From Bagarius yarrelli (taxonomy: Eukaryota > Chordata > Actinopteri > Siluriformes > Sisoridae), in contig VCAZ01000357.1 in the NCBI GenBank assembly GCA_005784505.1, positions 52,501 through 116,500 on the forward strand: a DNA stretch of 64,000 nt. The letters are read 5' to 3'. Shown in pieces: positions 1-12,190 of this stretch. The translations under genes and the position numbers were made by a program. Numbering within the stretch: the first letter of the stretch is position 1; each line of letters opens with the position of its first letter. The notes beneath the pieces are model-generated. The model did not search any database. It had not been told where the DNA came from and saw only the letters and a program-made list of their open reading frames with translations.

Positions 1-2424
1 GTGTGTGAGAGTGTGTGTTTTAAATGTGTGAGTGTGTGTATTGAATGTGTGAGTGTGTGTATTGAATGTGAGTGAGAGTGTGTGTTGTGTGAAGTGTGTG
101 AGTGTGTGTGTTATTGAGTGTGTGTAGTGTGTGTGTGTATTGAATGTGAGTGTGTGTGTATTGAATGTGTGTGTGTGTATTGAATGTGTGAGTGTGGTAG
201 TGTGTGTATTGAATGTGAGAGTGTGTGTATTGAATGTGTGAGTGTGTGTGTATGTGAAAGTGTGAGTGTGGTGTTTAAATGTGAGAGTGTGTTTTAAATG
301 TGTGAGTGTGTGTATTGAAGGTGAGTGTGTGTGAGAGTGTGTGTTTTGAATGTGAGAGTGTGTGTATTGAATGTGAGAGTGTGTGTTTTAAATGTGTGAG
401 TGTGTGTATTGAATGTGTGAGTGTATGAATGTGTGTGTGTAATGTGTGAGTGTGTGTATGTGAATGTGTGAGTGTGTGTATTGAATGTGTGCGTGTGTGT
501 ATTGAATGTGTGAGTGGTGTGTTTAGGGAATGTGAGAGTGTGTGTTTAAAGTGAGAGTGTGTGTTTGAATGTGTGGAGTGTGTGTATGAAGTGTGAGTGT
601 GTGTATTGAATGTGTGTGAGGTGTGTGTATTGAATGTGAGAGTGTGTGTATTGAATGTGTGTGTGTTTTGAATGTGTGAGTGTGTGTATTGAATGTGAGA
701 GTGTGTGTTTTGAATGTGAGAGCGTGTGTATTGAATGTGTGAGTGTGTGTATTGAATGTGAGAGTGTGTGTATTGAATGTGTGAGCGTTGTGTTTTGAAT
801 GTGTGAGCGTGTGTGTATTGAATGTGTGAGTGTGTGTTTTGAATGTGTGAGTGTGTGTTTTAAATGTGTGAGTGTGTGTTTTAAATGTGAGAGTGTGGTT
901 TTAATGTGAGAGTGTGTTATTGAATGTGTGAGTGTGTGTATTGAATGTGTGAGTGTGTGTATTGAATGTGTGAGTGTGTGTGGTATTGAAGGTGAGAGTG
1001 GGTGTATTGAATGTGAGAGTGTGTGTTTAAATGTGAGAGTGTGTGTTTGAATGTGTGAGTGTGTGTGTGTATTGAATGTGTGAGTGTGTGTAGTGATGTG
1101 TGAGTGTGTGTATTGAATGTGTGAGGTGTGTGTATTGAATGTGTGCGTGTGTGTGTATTGAATGTGAGAGTGTGTGTTTGTAAAATGTGAGAGTGTGTGT
1201 TTTGAATGTGTGTGAATGTGTGAGTGTATTGAATGTGTGAGTGTGTGTATTGAATGTGGTGAGTGTGTGTATTGAATGTGAGAGTGTTATTGAATGTGTG
1301 TGTGTTTTGAATGTGTTGAGTGTGTGTATTGAATGGAGTGAGTGTGTGTGTTTGAATGTGAGAGCGTGTGTATTGAATGTGTGAGTGTGTGTAGAGTGTG
1401 AATTGAGTGAGAGCGTGTGTTGAATGTGTGAGCGTGTGTTTTGAATGTGTGAGGTGTGTATTGAATGTGTGAGTGTGGTGTGTTAATGTGAAGGTGAGTG
1501 GTGTTTTAAAGTGTGATGTGTTGAAGTGTGTGTGTTTAAATGTGTGAGTGTTGTGTATTGAAAGTGTGGAGTGTGTGTATTGAATGTGTGTGAGGGTGTG
1601 TGTATTGAATGTGAGTGTGTGTATTGGAATGTGTGAGTGTGTGTATTGTGTGAACATGTGAGAGTGTGTGTATTGAACGTGTTGTGTGTATTGTGTGTGT
1701 ATTGAACGTCTGTGAGTGTGTGGTGTTGAATGTGAGAGTGTGATGAAGTGTGTGAGTGTGTGTATTGAATGTGTGAGGGGTGTGTATGAATGTGTGAGTG
1801 TGTGTTTTAAATGTGTGAGTGTGTGTATTGAAGTGTGTGATTGTGTGTTTTAAATGTGTGAGTGTGTGTGTGTGAATGTGAGAGTGTGAGTGTATTGATG
1901 TGTGAGTGGTGTGAGTGGAGTGTGAATTGTGGAATGTGTGAGTGGTGTAATGTGTATTGAATGTGTGAGTGTGTGAGAGTGTGTGTTTTAAATGTGAGAG
2001 TGTGTGTATTGAATGTGAGAGCGTGTTGTTGATGTGAGAGCGTGAAGAGGTGTATTGAGTGTGAGTGTTGTGTATTGAATGTGTGAGGTGTGTTGAATGT
2101 GTGAGTGTGTGTATTGAATGTGTGAGTGTGTGATGAATGGTGAGTGTGTGTAATTGAATGTGGAGGTGTGTGTGTGTATTGAATGTGAGAGTGTGTGTTT
2201 TAAATGTGTGAGTGTGTGTTTTAAATGTGTGAGTGTGTGTATTGAATGTGAGAGTGTGTGTTTTGAATGTGAGAGTGTGTGTTATTGAATGTGAGAGTGT
2301 GAGTATTGAATGTGAGTGTGTGTTTTGAATGTGAGAGTGTGTGTATTGAATGTGTGAGTGTGTGTATTGAATGTGAGAGTGTGTGTATTGAATGTGAGAG
2401 TGTGTGTTTTAAAGTGTGTGTTTA
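1..2424. repeat. minisatellite array, 21-bp unit, GT-rich (cut by window start)
   Basis: More than 100 head-to-tail copies with a core TGTGTATTGAATGTG followed by TGAG or AGAG and GTG repeats. The period of 21 bp is seen as a 7-residue repeat (SHIQYTH-like) in the minus-strand frames. Unit variants swap ATTGAA for TTTTGAA or TTTTAAA. Many copies differ by one- or two-base indels. The plus strand is almost free of C. The array runs off the left edge of the window, so its true length is unknown; its right end is at GTGTGTTTAAGCTTTAATG. The unit probably grew from a (GT)n tract. Confidence 0.95.
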
Positions 2425-2548
2425 AGCTTTAATGTTGGCGTCTTAATGAAGTAAAAACATCAGTATTTTATTAAAGGAGGATAATTTTATGTCAGACGTA
2501 TGAAATTCCATTAAAACACCATCATCCTTGAAATGTCTTCTCTTCACA

Positions 2549-2590
<42 letters not shown>

Positions 2591-2751
2591 AAGTGGGCCA
2601 GTTGGATATGAGACAGATTATTGTGCCAAAAGCAGTTTGAAAATGAGGCCAGACTCGACACTGACGTCATAAAGTGTGTGTTAAAACTTGACAACAGACG
2701 AAGCCGAGACTCGAATGTCGATTCAAATCAATCACACTGATGACACCTTCC

Positions 2752-2786
<35 letters not shown>

Positions 2787-4929
2787 TATCTGTTGAAAAA
2801 AGAATTAAATGTGCACCAACGTCACCTGAAGAACCATGAAGACCTGGGGGGGGGGGGGTTGTTAAGTAGAGTTGTGGTGTTAAGTGTTAACCTGTGCTGT
2901 GTTCTTCAGTGTTACACTCTTTTACAGGCGCAGACATTCACCTATTAGATAATCAGGGTCAGATAGTGAGATGGTGTGAGATACTGAAAGTGAGTCACAG
3001 TAATATAGTGTGACAGTAGGTGAGATAATGAGAGTGATGGAGTGAGTAATGGATCGGAATTACATGCAGGTCACACACTGCTAAACCGATGACCAGTTAA
3101 CTACATTTAAACTAATCAGAAGATTATGTGCAGGTTTTCTGCTAAAATTAACACACTAAAACTGAGATAAACTGAGATCACAGAATCGAAAACTACAGGA
3201 CATCATATACAGACGCGGAACCCAACCGTTCTCTTTCAGGGGACACGTGATTGGCATGTGGTATCACCTGATCATCAGCATAGAACATTAGGATAAATGC
3301 AGCGTTCTTTTGGTAGCGAATCTAACAAACAATTATTCTACATTACTAATTAAGAGGGATTTATTTTGAAACCTTAATGATCAACTACAGATATGAGATG
3401 AGATAAACTAATATTTTTAAATACATGTGGCTTTGTTCTGGAGGCCGTGCCAAAAGCAGGGGCCCGTAGTCTGAGGGCCCCTAGTATGGAATATGTTTGT
3501 AAAGTATTTACACTGTATTTGAGGTGGTATGTGTGTGTATAGGAGGATGTTTTGCTAGCATTTAGGCTAAGAGTGTTAATCTTCTGCAAATAAACTATTA
3601 TACAGCAATAAAAGGCAAATTTTGCACAACAACCTGCATAATTAACAGCTGAACAGAATCACGGCTGAACTTTTGTTCCCTTCCTGAAACCTCACCAAGT
3701 TCTAAACAAACTTCCTGGAAAAGACAAAAAGAACGAACAAAGCTGCTAAAATCCGTTTAAGGTTCTTTTGCTGGCAGCCCTTTGGCTCCCGTGTAATTAC
3801 CCCTGGTGGAATTTGACCTCGTCCTCCTCTACATGTCCCTCTGTTATTTTGTTATTTTAACCAGAAATAAAGCGTGACCTTCCCTCTAGGTGAAACCTCA
3901 TGGCAGCAAGTCGATGCTAATCTATTTGTAAGTCTGTTAGCTAATAACAAGCGAAGCCGTCTCGCGGAGAAATATGGCTTCCAGAGCTCTTTAATTTGTC
4001 ATAATAGAGGAGAGGAAAAGAGAAACGAGATTAACCGACCCTAATTCCCACATTCCACTCCCTCTGCGGTGGCAAGGGCAAAGGGGCTTGTGGGTAATTT
4101 AGAGAACCCGTGCTTGTCCATAAGTGATATCAGAATCCAATTAAGGAACTGCAGTGCTGGTTTAGCTTTTTAACTTAACAAGCTGAAGTTCATTTGGGAA
4201 AGAAAGTCATGACTAAAATCCAGTTACACCATTTACTGTGTCCCGAAACAGGAAGTTATTAAATACGAGGATTTCTTTATTGTCCTTAACATGATGGAGG
4301 AGACAGCAAACTGATCATGATGTATGATGTGTGTAAGGAGTCGTCAGTGTAAGCGCAGCGTATCAGTTAAAGATGAAACTGGAGTGTAAAGTTTTTATTT
4401 TCAGGACAGAGAAGGTCGAGGGAATAAGTGTTTAGAGCTGAGAGAACAAAGCAACAACGGGAACTGCAGAATAACAGTATTATTAATGTTAATTATAATA
4501 TTCAGGAAATATAAAACCTATTAAGTAATCAATAGAAATGGTTCTTATTGGCGTTCCATAATGTGTGTGATTCTTTACAAGCAAAGATAAAGGTCCTCCA
4601 CTCGTCAGACAGAAGGCTAATGAAAGCTTGAGACTCCGCCCCTGGGTGTGACTCCGCCCCCTGTAAGTTCTGAAATGATGTAATACTGATGCGTGCAGTG
4701 TGATGTTGAATTATTATTGTTATTATTCTGTAATTACTGTAAATATAAATAACTCAGTTAAATAAACATTATTTCTGCTTTTGCAGTGAAAATAACAGAA
4801 GAAACAGGTTTACAGTTGAATCATTTCTCACGGCGGTTTAATGCTGACCCGACAGCGTGTCCTCGTAAACACACTCCGTTACTGAACAGCGAGATATAAA
4901 CTCGTCTCAGGATCGACTTCAAACAGTCC

Positions 4930-5600
4930 GTGGTCGCCAGGGCCGGCTCCAGGCATGGGCAGGGGTGGCCTGAGCCCACCCAAATGTCTGTCTTGCCCAC
5001 CCAAACAAAATTTGGTAAAGACCACCGTATACAAATACGTTTTTATTTTCTTTGGTAGGATTTGTGGTTTGATAAAAACGGCCTGAGACGGGTTCTGTGT
5101 TGAGAAGTGAAGAAATTCCAGAGCAATTACAACGCAAAACCCCACCGTTTCCCGTTTTTAATTGGCTGTAAGGAAGGGGGCAGTCTCCACCCGCGAGGCG
5201 GGGCGGGTTGCCGTCTGTGAAGGATTACAGAGAAACTAAAACAGACACACAATTCATAGCGTGTGGAAATATTTACTGACAAATGCAATGCAGTGATATT
5301 TTGTTCCTTAAAAAAAGCCTGTTAGAGACTCCAGAAACACAGACTGTCCCCCAAAATCCCACAAATCCCCCCCAACCCCCCCCTTCATTTAACATTTAAA
5401 AAACATATTTATGTTTATATTGATTTAATAAAATGTCTTCTTAAAGCCCGAGTCAGAGTATTAGTGCAACAATAGTTTTGCTATTCCATCATTTGATTAG
5501 TTCATCCTCAACCCCCCCCACCCCCGAAAACTGCCCACCCGGGATATCTGTCTGCCCACGCTTCTATGGTTGGAAAGAACCGGGGCCTGATGGTTGCCCC
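4930..5600. mobile_element. unclassified dispersed-element relic
   Basis: Starts with GGCCGGCTCCAGGCATGGGC and has GCCCACCC-plus-TGTCTGTCTTGCCCAC-like text near 4976-5003 that recurs in altered form at 5531-5560 (TGCCCACCC, ATCTGTCTGCCCAC). Such imperfect repetition at both ends suggests a degraded transposon or a duplicated segment. The interior has no recognisable transposase or reverse transcriptase; the 88-codon minus-strand frame over 4879-5145 matches nothing I know. Class cannot be given. Confidence 0.3.
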
Positions 5601-5720
5601 GCCACAGAATTTTAATATTTTCATTTTAATATTTAATAGAATCAATATCACATTCAATACCCCAAGGTATTTTTAATAATCGGATATCGGTTTTGTAATA
5701 TCGGATTCAGCGATATACAA

Positions 5721-5736
5721 TGCCATCTGGTGGCCA
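5721..5736 (-). promoter_or_regulatory. CTCF-like motif
   Basis: The minus strand reads GGCCACCAGATGGCAT, close to the vertebrate CTCF core (CCASYAGRKGGCRS) with a mismatch at the last position. Binding cannot be shown from sequence. Confidence 0.3.
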
Positions 5737-6520
5737 TTTTGAGATTTTTTACATTAAATCCTTGTTCTGCTCAACTGGACTGAGCCACATTAATGTAACA
5801 AGGGTTTTTTTATATTTATATAAAATATCAGATGGTTTAGAACTCTTTATTTATCGATTGTAATTTTTTATGTTTGGTTGACCTGATCAAAGCTTTTATT
5901 CAGCAGAAACACTTTAAGGACAGTTTTATGTCGTTTACTTGTGCAGTTCAGTACTGTTGTTATCGCGGAGTCAAAAACAAAAGTAAAACAATGAGGAAAT
6001 ATCAGTTTTGCAAAATAAATTATCGATCACATAAGAATATAAATAATCTGCAGGGGTATCAATCAAACGCCGTCTGTGTTATTACTGTTATATTTATTTT
6101 GATGACTCCGCCCAGCTAAGTCCCGCCTCTCAGAATATATTTGAATATGTCAACATAGACTCAGTCCTCTGTTTAATACAACACGATCATAAAAATATTG
6201 ATAATATATCAAGTGTAGCTTTACTCTGTCATGCTGTAACAGACTTTTCTCTCTGCGCGAGTGTGTCCTCACCGTACCCGAGTCTACTGTGATGAAACAC
6301 TTCCTTATAATGAGCTTAAGCGCTGCATTCTGCTCGCCGGCGTAATTACAGCTCCTTCACTACATCTCTCAATCCGTCTGTTTAACAGAACACATCGCTT
6401 CAGGAGCTAATCAGAAACATAGCATGTGTAAAAGAGGAGAAGAAAAAAGAAAGAGATTAAACACACACAAACAAAGCACTGATCTACCAACGTATAGCAC
6501 AAATACATCCAGAGTAACAC

Positions 6521-8577
6521 ACCGATCCACAGAACAGGAAGTAATACTCAGAACAGGAAATGATACACAGAACAGGAAGTAATACTGATCTACAGAACAG
6601 GAATTAATACTGATCTACAGAACAGGAAGTAATACTGATCTACAGAACAGGAAGTAATTACAGAAAAGGAAATAACACAGGAACAGGACTAATACTGATC
6701 TACAGAACAGGAAGTAATACACAGAACAGGAAGTAATACTGATCTACAAACAGGAAGTAATACATCTAACAGAACAGGGAATACTGATCTACAGAACAGG
6801 AATTAATACACAGAACAGGAAGTAACTGACTACTACAGAACAGGAAGTAATACTGAATTACTACAAACAGGAAGTAATACACAGAACAGGAAGTTAATAC
6901 ACAGAACAGAAGTAATACACAGAACAGGAAGTGATACACAGAACAGGAAGTAATACTGATCTACAGAACAGGAATTAATAATACACAGACAGGAAGTAAT
7001 ACTGATCTACAGAACAGGAAGTAATAAGAAACACAGAACAGGAAGTAATACTGATCTACAGAACAGGAAGTTAATACTGACACAGAACAGGAAGTAATAC
7101 AGAACAGGAAGTACACAGAACAGGAAGTAATACTGGCTCTACAGAACAGGAAGTAATACACAGAACAAGGAAGTAATACTGTATATAAACACACTGATCT
7201 ACAGAACAGGAAGTAATAATACTTAAAGAACAGATCTACAGAACAGGAAGTAATACTGATCTACAGAACAGGAATTAATACACAGAAACAGGAAGTAATA
7301 CATCTACAGAAAACTGATCTACAGAACAGGAATTAATACACAGAACAGGAAGTAATACTGATCTACAGAACAGGAAGTAATACACAGAACAGGAAGTAAT
7401 ACTACAGAACAGGAAAGTAATACTGATCGACAGAACAGGAAGTAATACACAGAACAGGAAGTAATACTGATCTACAGAACAGGAAGTAATACACAGAACA
7501 GGAAGTAATACTGTATATAAACACACTGATCTACAGAACAGGAAGTAATACTGTATATAAACACGCCGATCCACAGAACAGGAAGTAATACACAGAACAG
7601 GAAGTAATACTGATCTGCAGAACAGGAAGTAATACTGTATATAAAACAGACTGGTCTACACAACAGGAAGTAAAACACAGAACAGAAAGTAATACTGATC
7701 TATAGAACAGGAAGTAATACACAGAACAGGAAGTAATACTGAACAGGAAGTATCACAGAACAGGAAGTAAGTACACAGAACAGAAGTAACAGAAGAAACA
7801 CAGTAATACGATCACAGACAGATACAGAACAGGAACTAATACACAGAACAGGAAGTAATACTGATCTGTAATATAACAGACTGATCAACTACAGAACAGG
7901 AAGTAATCCTGTATATAAACACACTGATCTACAGAACAGGAAGTAATACACACAGAACAAGAAGTAATACTGATCTGCAGAACAGGAAGTAATGCTGTAT
8001 ATAAAACACACTGATCTACAGAACAGGAAGTAATCCTGTATATAAACAACAGAAACAGGAAAAGACTGATCTACAGAACAGAAGAAGTAATACTGTATAT
8101 AAACTGATCACAGAACAGGAAGTAAACTGTATATAAACCACACTGATCTACAGAACAGGAAGTAATACTGTATATAAACACACTGATCTACAGAACAGGA
8201 AGTAATACTGTATATAAACACACTGATCTACAGAACAGGAAGTAATACTGTATATAAACACACTGATCTACAGAACAGGAAGTACATCCTGTATATAAAA
8301 CACACTGATCTACAGAACAGGAAGTAATACTGTATATAAACACACTGATCTACACGAATAATCTTAAAACACTGAACAGAACAGGAAGTAATACTGTATA
8401 TAAACACACTGATCTACAGAACAGGAAGTAATACTGTATATAAACACACTGATCTACAGAACAGGAAGTAATAATATAGAACACACCTGTACTCAGAACA
8501 GGAAAGTAATCCTGTATAACACACTGATCTACAGAACAGGAAGTAAGCCTCTGTAATAAACACACTTCCTGTTCAGA
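6521..8577. repeat. composite minisatellite, 19/25/40-bp units built on CAGAACAGGAAGTAATAC
   Basis: About 70 copies of an 18-base core, CAGAACAGGAAGTAATAC, joined by three spacers: a minimal one (19-bp unit), TGATCTA (25-bp unit) and TGTATATAAACACACTGATC (40-bp unit). The left part mixes 19- and 25-mers; the 40-mer appears first near 7171 and dominates from about 7900, with near-perfect copies at 8140-8280. The core contains the ETS-type GGAAGT. The array closes with an inverted copy of the core (CTTCCTGTTC, 8565-8574). Minus-strand frames read as repeated YYFLFCRS-like peptides with no coding meaning. Confidence 0.93.
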
Positions 8578-9088
8578 TGATACAGCGGTACTTGATGCTG
8601 GTGCTTGTTTTAGTTTGTGAGGATATAAATTTTAAATCCACTGAAATCTTTACTGATGTTTTAATACAAAGAGATTTTTGTCTCACTGCATTACAGCTCA
8701 TCTCCCCACTGAGTGCTGCTTCTGCTACTGATCTCTTATTCACCCACACACACACACACACACACCGCTGAGATTGGAAACGCTGATGTTACATCTCAGT
8801 CTGTTTGTAATGTGGAAAAGAGCATCAGACCTTATTTATTCATCCCTCTGAACAGGCCTGTTATCGTTTATTCTTACGGCGAGGAGAACAGCGCCATATT
8901 GATCCTGCTGTCTCACTCTCACAGGACTGACTGATCGGGGGGGGGGTTAGGTGCAGGGCTGTCTTTATCTCTCAAAATGTGATTTAGAGTTTGGAGGTTT
9001 TATTAATTTTTTTACTGCAGAACAAACTGAAACGCACTGTATAAAGTTTTAACCTGTCTGTCTGTCTCTCTGTCTGTCTATCTGTCTG

Positions 9089-9124
<36 letters not shown>

Positions 9125-9466
9125 ACCATTTGTCTGCTTGTCTGTCCTTTTTGCTTTTCTGTTTCTGTGCCTTTTTATACTTTTGTCTGTCTTTGTCTAT
9201 CAGCCTTTGCCTGTCTGTCTGTCTGTCTGTATGGCTCTGTATTTGTCTGTCTGTCTGTCTAACTGTAGACCCTTTTTGTTTTTATTTAATGTTTAGTGTC
9301 ATTAAAATATTATGAATTTTAACAATTCTGAATGTAATAATTAATTTTCCCCTAATTAATTTTCGTAATAAATGTGTTCTTTTTTCTAATTAATTAAATA
9401 AACTGATTAAATATTTAATAATTATATAAACGATATTAGTAACATGCTGTAACATGGCTGTCCTAT

Positions 9467-9668
9467 CAAAGAGAGAGGGAGGGAGAGAGAGAGAGGGAGG
9501 GAGAGAGAGAGAGAGAGAAAGAGAAAGAGCGGGAGGAAGAAAGAGAGAGAGAGGGAGGAAGAGAGAAAGAGAAAGAGCGGGAGGAAGAAAGAGAGAGAGA
9601 GGGAGGAAGAGAGAGAGAGAAAGAGGAGAGAGAAAGAAAAGGGAGGGAGAGAGAGACAGACAGACAGA
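9467..9668. repeat. purine-only GA/GGGA tract
   Basis: About 200 bases are almost entirely A and G on the plus strand, with internal repeats of GAGAGAGAGGGAGGAAGA-like blocks (the block around 9525-9560 recurs at about 9570-9608). Uninterrupted homopurine/homopyrimidine DNA with partial mirror symmetry can form triplex (H-) DNA. Both strands are open over 76-80 codons only because the tract lacks stop codons. Confidence 0.85.
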
Positions 9669-10178
9669 GGGTGGGTGGAGTTGAATGTGTGTCTAATCTG
9701 TCCATCATGCTGATGAATGGAGTGGAGATTTAGGGGAGCTTTAAATTATTCACGACGCTCACAGCGCTGACAGCGAACGACTGGAGGCTGGTGAGAAACG
9801 AGGGCAGCAGACAGACATGTGGGAAATGTTAAGCTAATAATGTAACCGCATTAAACGTTAGCATGAAGTGAATATGGTTCAGACAGACGCTTTGGAATGT
9901 TCCGGAGGCGGTGTGTTCTCACTTACAGTAAGACATTGTAAGAGACGTCTTTTCAACCCTGAGATTAAGTCTGGTAGAAACATCAGATGATGCACTGAAC
10001 ACAAATATCTAGAATGATTGACAGGTGCATTAACTAAAGCTCCACCCACTTTTTGTTGTACATCAGTAACGAACTCAATGCAACATGAAATGTTTACCAT
10101 TTAAAAGGATTGTCTGTCTGTCTCTCTGTCCGTCTGTCTCTCTCTCTCTCTGTTTATTGTGTTGAAGCAGAGTTGGAT

Positions 10179-10191
10179 GTTACCATGGCAC
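10179..10191 (+). promoter_or_regulatory. RFX X-box-like site
   Basis: GTTACCATGGCAC differs from the palindromic RFX consensus GTTRCCATGGYAAC by one missing A. Motif match only. Confidence 0.25.
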
Positions 10192-10766
10192 TTTTTCCTG
10201 TGCTGATGTGTGACTCCACCCACTTAGCTAGCTAGTGCTAACTAGGCTCCGCCCCTTTTGCTTAGCTCTGCAGTGTGTCATTTTGGCTGAAAATTATTTG
10301 TGTCATGTGACGTTGCTTTATAAGGAAAAACTGCCCCACCTACTGGGGGAACACAGGGACACCTGCACATTAGCAGCAAAATATATACACACCTGTCACC
10401 TGATGAGGAACAGTGGGGGACCATGTCTCTAAACACACACACACACACACACACACACAGAGAGAGAGACATGAGAGAATGAGAGAGAGACACAAAGAGA
10501 GAGGGGAATCAGCTGCTCATCCTCTCTCTTTAGGCTCACAAGTATGAATGAATACACACACACACACACACATACATGCACACACACACACACACTTGTT
10601 TTTCAGCTGGTTGTTATGACAGTCTGCACTCCAGGAATTTATCAATGAAATGGATCCAATCAAAACACAGGTCCCGCCCCCATTCACCATGTGTCCAATT
10701 AAAACAGAGTTCCTGCCCTAATAAACCACAGGAACCAATCAGACAAAAGAAACGACTACAACACAC

Positions 10767-10810
<44 letters not shown>

Positions 10811-11072
10811 TTATTCAGGTAAGGTACGAATGCCACTAGGAGCTCCTATCAACACTCATTATATATGATTGATGGACTGATGATGAGGTTTAATGAAAAG
10901 CAGATAAACGACTGAAATGACATTTGGATGAAGTGACATTAAAATATAAGAAATAAAAGAATATTTACAAAAGAAACGACAGGAAGAAAAAGGAGCTAAT
11001 GAGAGAGAGAGATGGAGGAGAGTGAGTGTGTGTTAATAAACCTCACACATAACCTCACTGCAACAGTGTCAC

Positions 11073-11088
11073 AGCGCCATCTGGCGTC
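11073..11088 (-). promoter_or_regulatory. CTCF-like motif
   Basis: The minus strand reads GACGCCAGATGGCGCT; the 3' ten positions (CAGATGGCGC) fit the CTCF core, with two mismatches upstream. It lies directly at the left edge of the following tandem array. Confidence 0.3.
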
Positions 11089-11317
11089 AGACAGTCAGAG
11101 AGCAGAGAGACAGTCAGAGAGCAAAGAGAGACAGCCAGAGAGCAGGAAGACAGTCAGAGAGCAGAGAGACAGTCAGAGAGCAAAGAGAGACAGTCAGAGA
11201 GCAGGAAGACAGTCAGAGAGCAGAGACAGTCCGAGAGCAGAGAGACAGTCAGGGAGCAGGGAGACAGTCAGAGAGCAGGAGACAGTCAAGAGCAAAGAGA
11301 GACAGTCAAGAGCAGGA
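11089..11317. repeat. short minisatellite, 19-bp unit (GACAGTCAGAGAGCAGAGA)
   Basis: About 12 copies of a purine-rich 19-mer with variants (GCAAAGAGA, GCAGGAA, one TCCGAGAGC, one TCAGGGAGC). The variants alternate, suggesting an older two- or three-unit block was copied. A plus-strand frame through it reads as repeated RQSES/QRAE; no coding support. Confidence 0.9.
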
Positions 11318-12190
11318 ATGGGAGGAGTTTGTGTTATGATGTAATATAATGGGAGGGGTTTGTGTTATGATGTAATTATGGTAGGGTTTTGTTATGATAT
11401 AATATAATGGATGGAGTTTGTGTTATGATGTAATATAATGGGAGGGGTTTGTGTTATGATGTAATATATGGGAGGGTTTGTGTTAGATGTAATATGGAGG
11501 CGTTTGTGTTATGATGTCATATATGGGAGGGTTTGTGTTAATGTAATAATAATGGGAGGGGTTTGTGTTATTATGTAATATAATGGGAGAGGGGTTTGTG
11601 TTATAATGGATGTTAATATGAGAATTTATGATATATATGGCGTGGGTTTGTGTTATGATGTAATACAATGGGAGGGGTTTGTGTTATGATGTAATATAAT
11701 GGAAGGTGTTTGTGTTCTATGAATGTAGATATACAAGGGAGGGGTTTGTTATGATGTTATGGAAGTGTATGATGTAATATAATGGCGGGGTTAATATAAT
11801 GGGAGGGGTTTGTGTTATGATGTAATATAAGGGAGGGGGGTTTGTGTTATGATGTAATATAATGGGAGGGGTTTGTGTTATGATGTTAATAATGGAAGGG
11901 GTTGTGTTATGATGTAATATAATGGGGAGGGGTTTGTGTTTATGAATGTAATTAAATGGGAGGGGTTTTGTGTTTGATGTATACAATGGGAGGGGTTTGT
12001 GTTATGATGTATACAAATGGGAAGGGTTTGTTGTGTTATGAATGTAATATAATGGGAGGGGTTTGTGTTATGATGTAATACAATGGGAGGGGTTTGTGTT
12101 ATGATGTAATATAATGGAGGGGTTTGTGTTATGTGTAATATAATGGGAGGGGTTTTGTGTTATGATGTAATATAATTGGGGGGGTTTGGT
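11318..12190. repeat. minisatellite array, 31-bp unit (core TGGGAGGGGTTTGTGTTATG)
   Basis: About 28 copies; each is the core followed by ATGTAATATAA. Clear copies start near 11409 and 12054. Many copies carry single-base losses or small duplications. The plus strand has a GGG and a GGGG run in each unit and almost no C. It abuts the preceding 19-bp array with no unique spacer. Minus-strand frames (YYIITQTPP-like) are translations of the repeat. Confidence 0.93.

Larger units (their letters stand above)
2425..6520. other. intergenic DNA with microsatellites and an old repeat; no gene
   Basis: Contains (GT)n at 2550-2588 and 2754-2783, a G-run at about 2846-2857 and generally AT-rich unique sequence. 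At 4930-5600 there is a probable dispersed-element relic (separate entry). The stretches 3950-4200 and 6230-6430 are unique and less AT-rich, and have the look of conserved noncoding sequence (for example AATTAAGG and TAATTACAG homeodomain-like cores). Paired CTCCGCCCC boxes occur at 4635-4660. The open frames here are short and unrelated to known families. Confidence 0.6.
8578..11088. other. unique DNA with many microsatellites; no gene
   Basis: Holds (CA)n at 8745-8764, a G-run at 8937-8946, (TCTG)n/(TCTA)n at 9056-9124 with further (CTGT)n at 9211-9262, a purine-only GA/GGGA tract at 9467-9668, (CA)n at 10433-10460, 10554-10595 and 10761-10808. Unique AT-rich DNA lies between. An X-box-like GTTACCATGGCAC sits at 10179-10191 and a CTCF-like site at 11073-11088. 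The open frames are microsatellite translations. Confidence 0.7.

Noticed and set aside
917..1657. A 246-codon minus frame rich in THSHIQYTH
   Set aside because: Translation of the 21-bp array; 21 being a multiple of 3 keeps the frame open.
1..2424. Telomeric repeat array
   Set aside because: It is GT-rich, but no TTAGGG repeats are present; the unit is a 21-mer with ATTGAATGTG.
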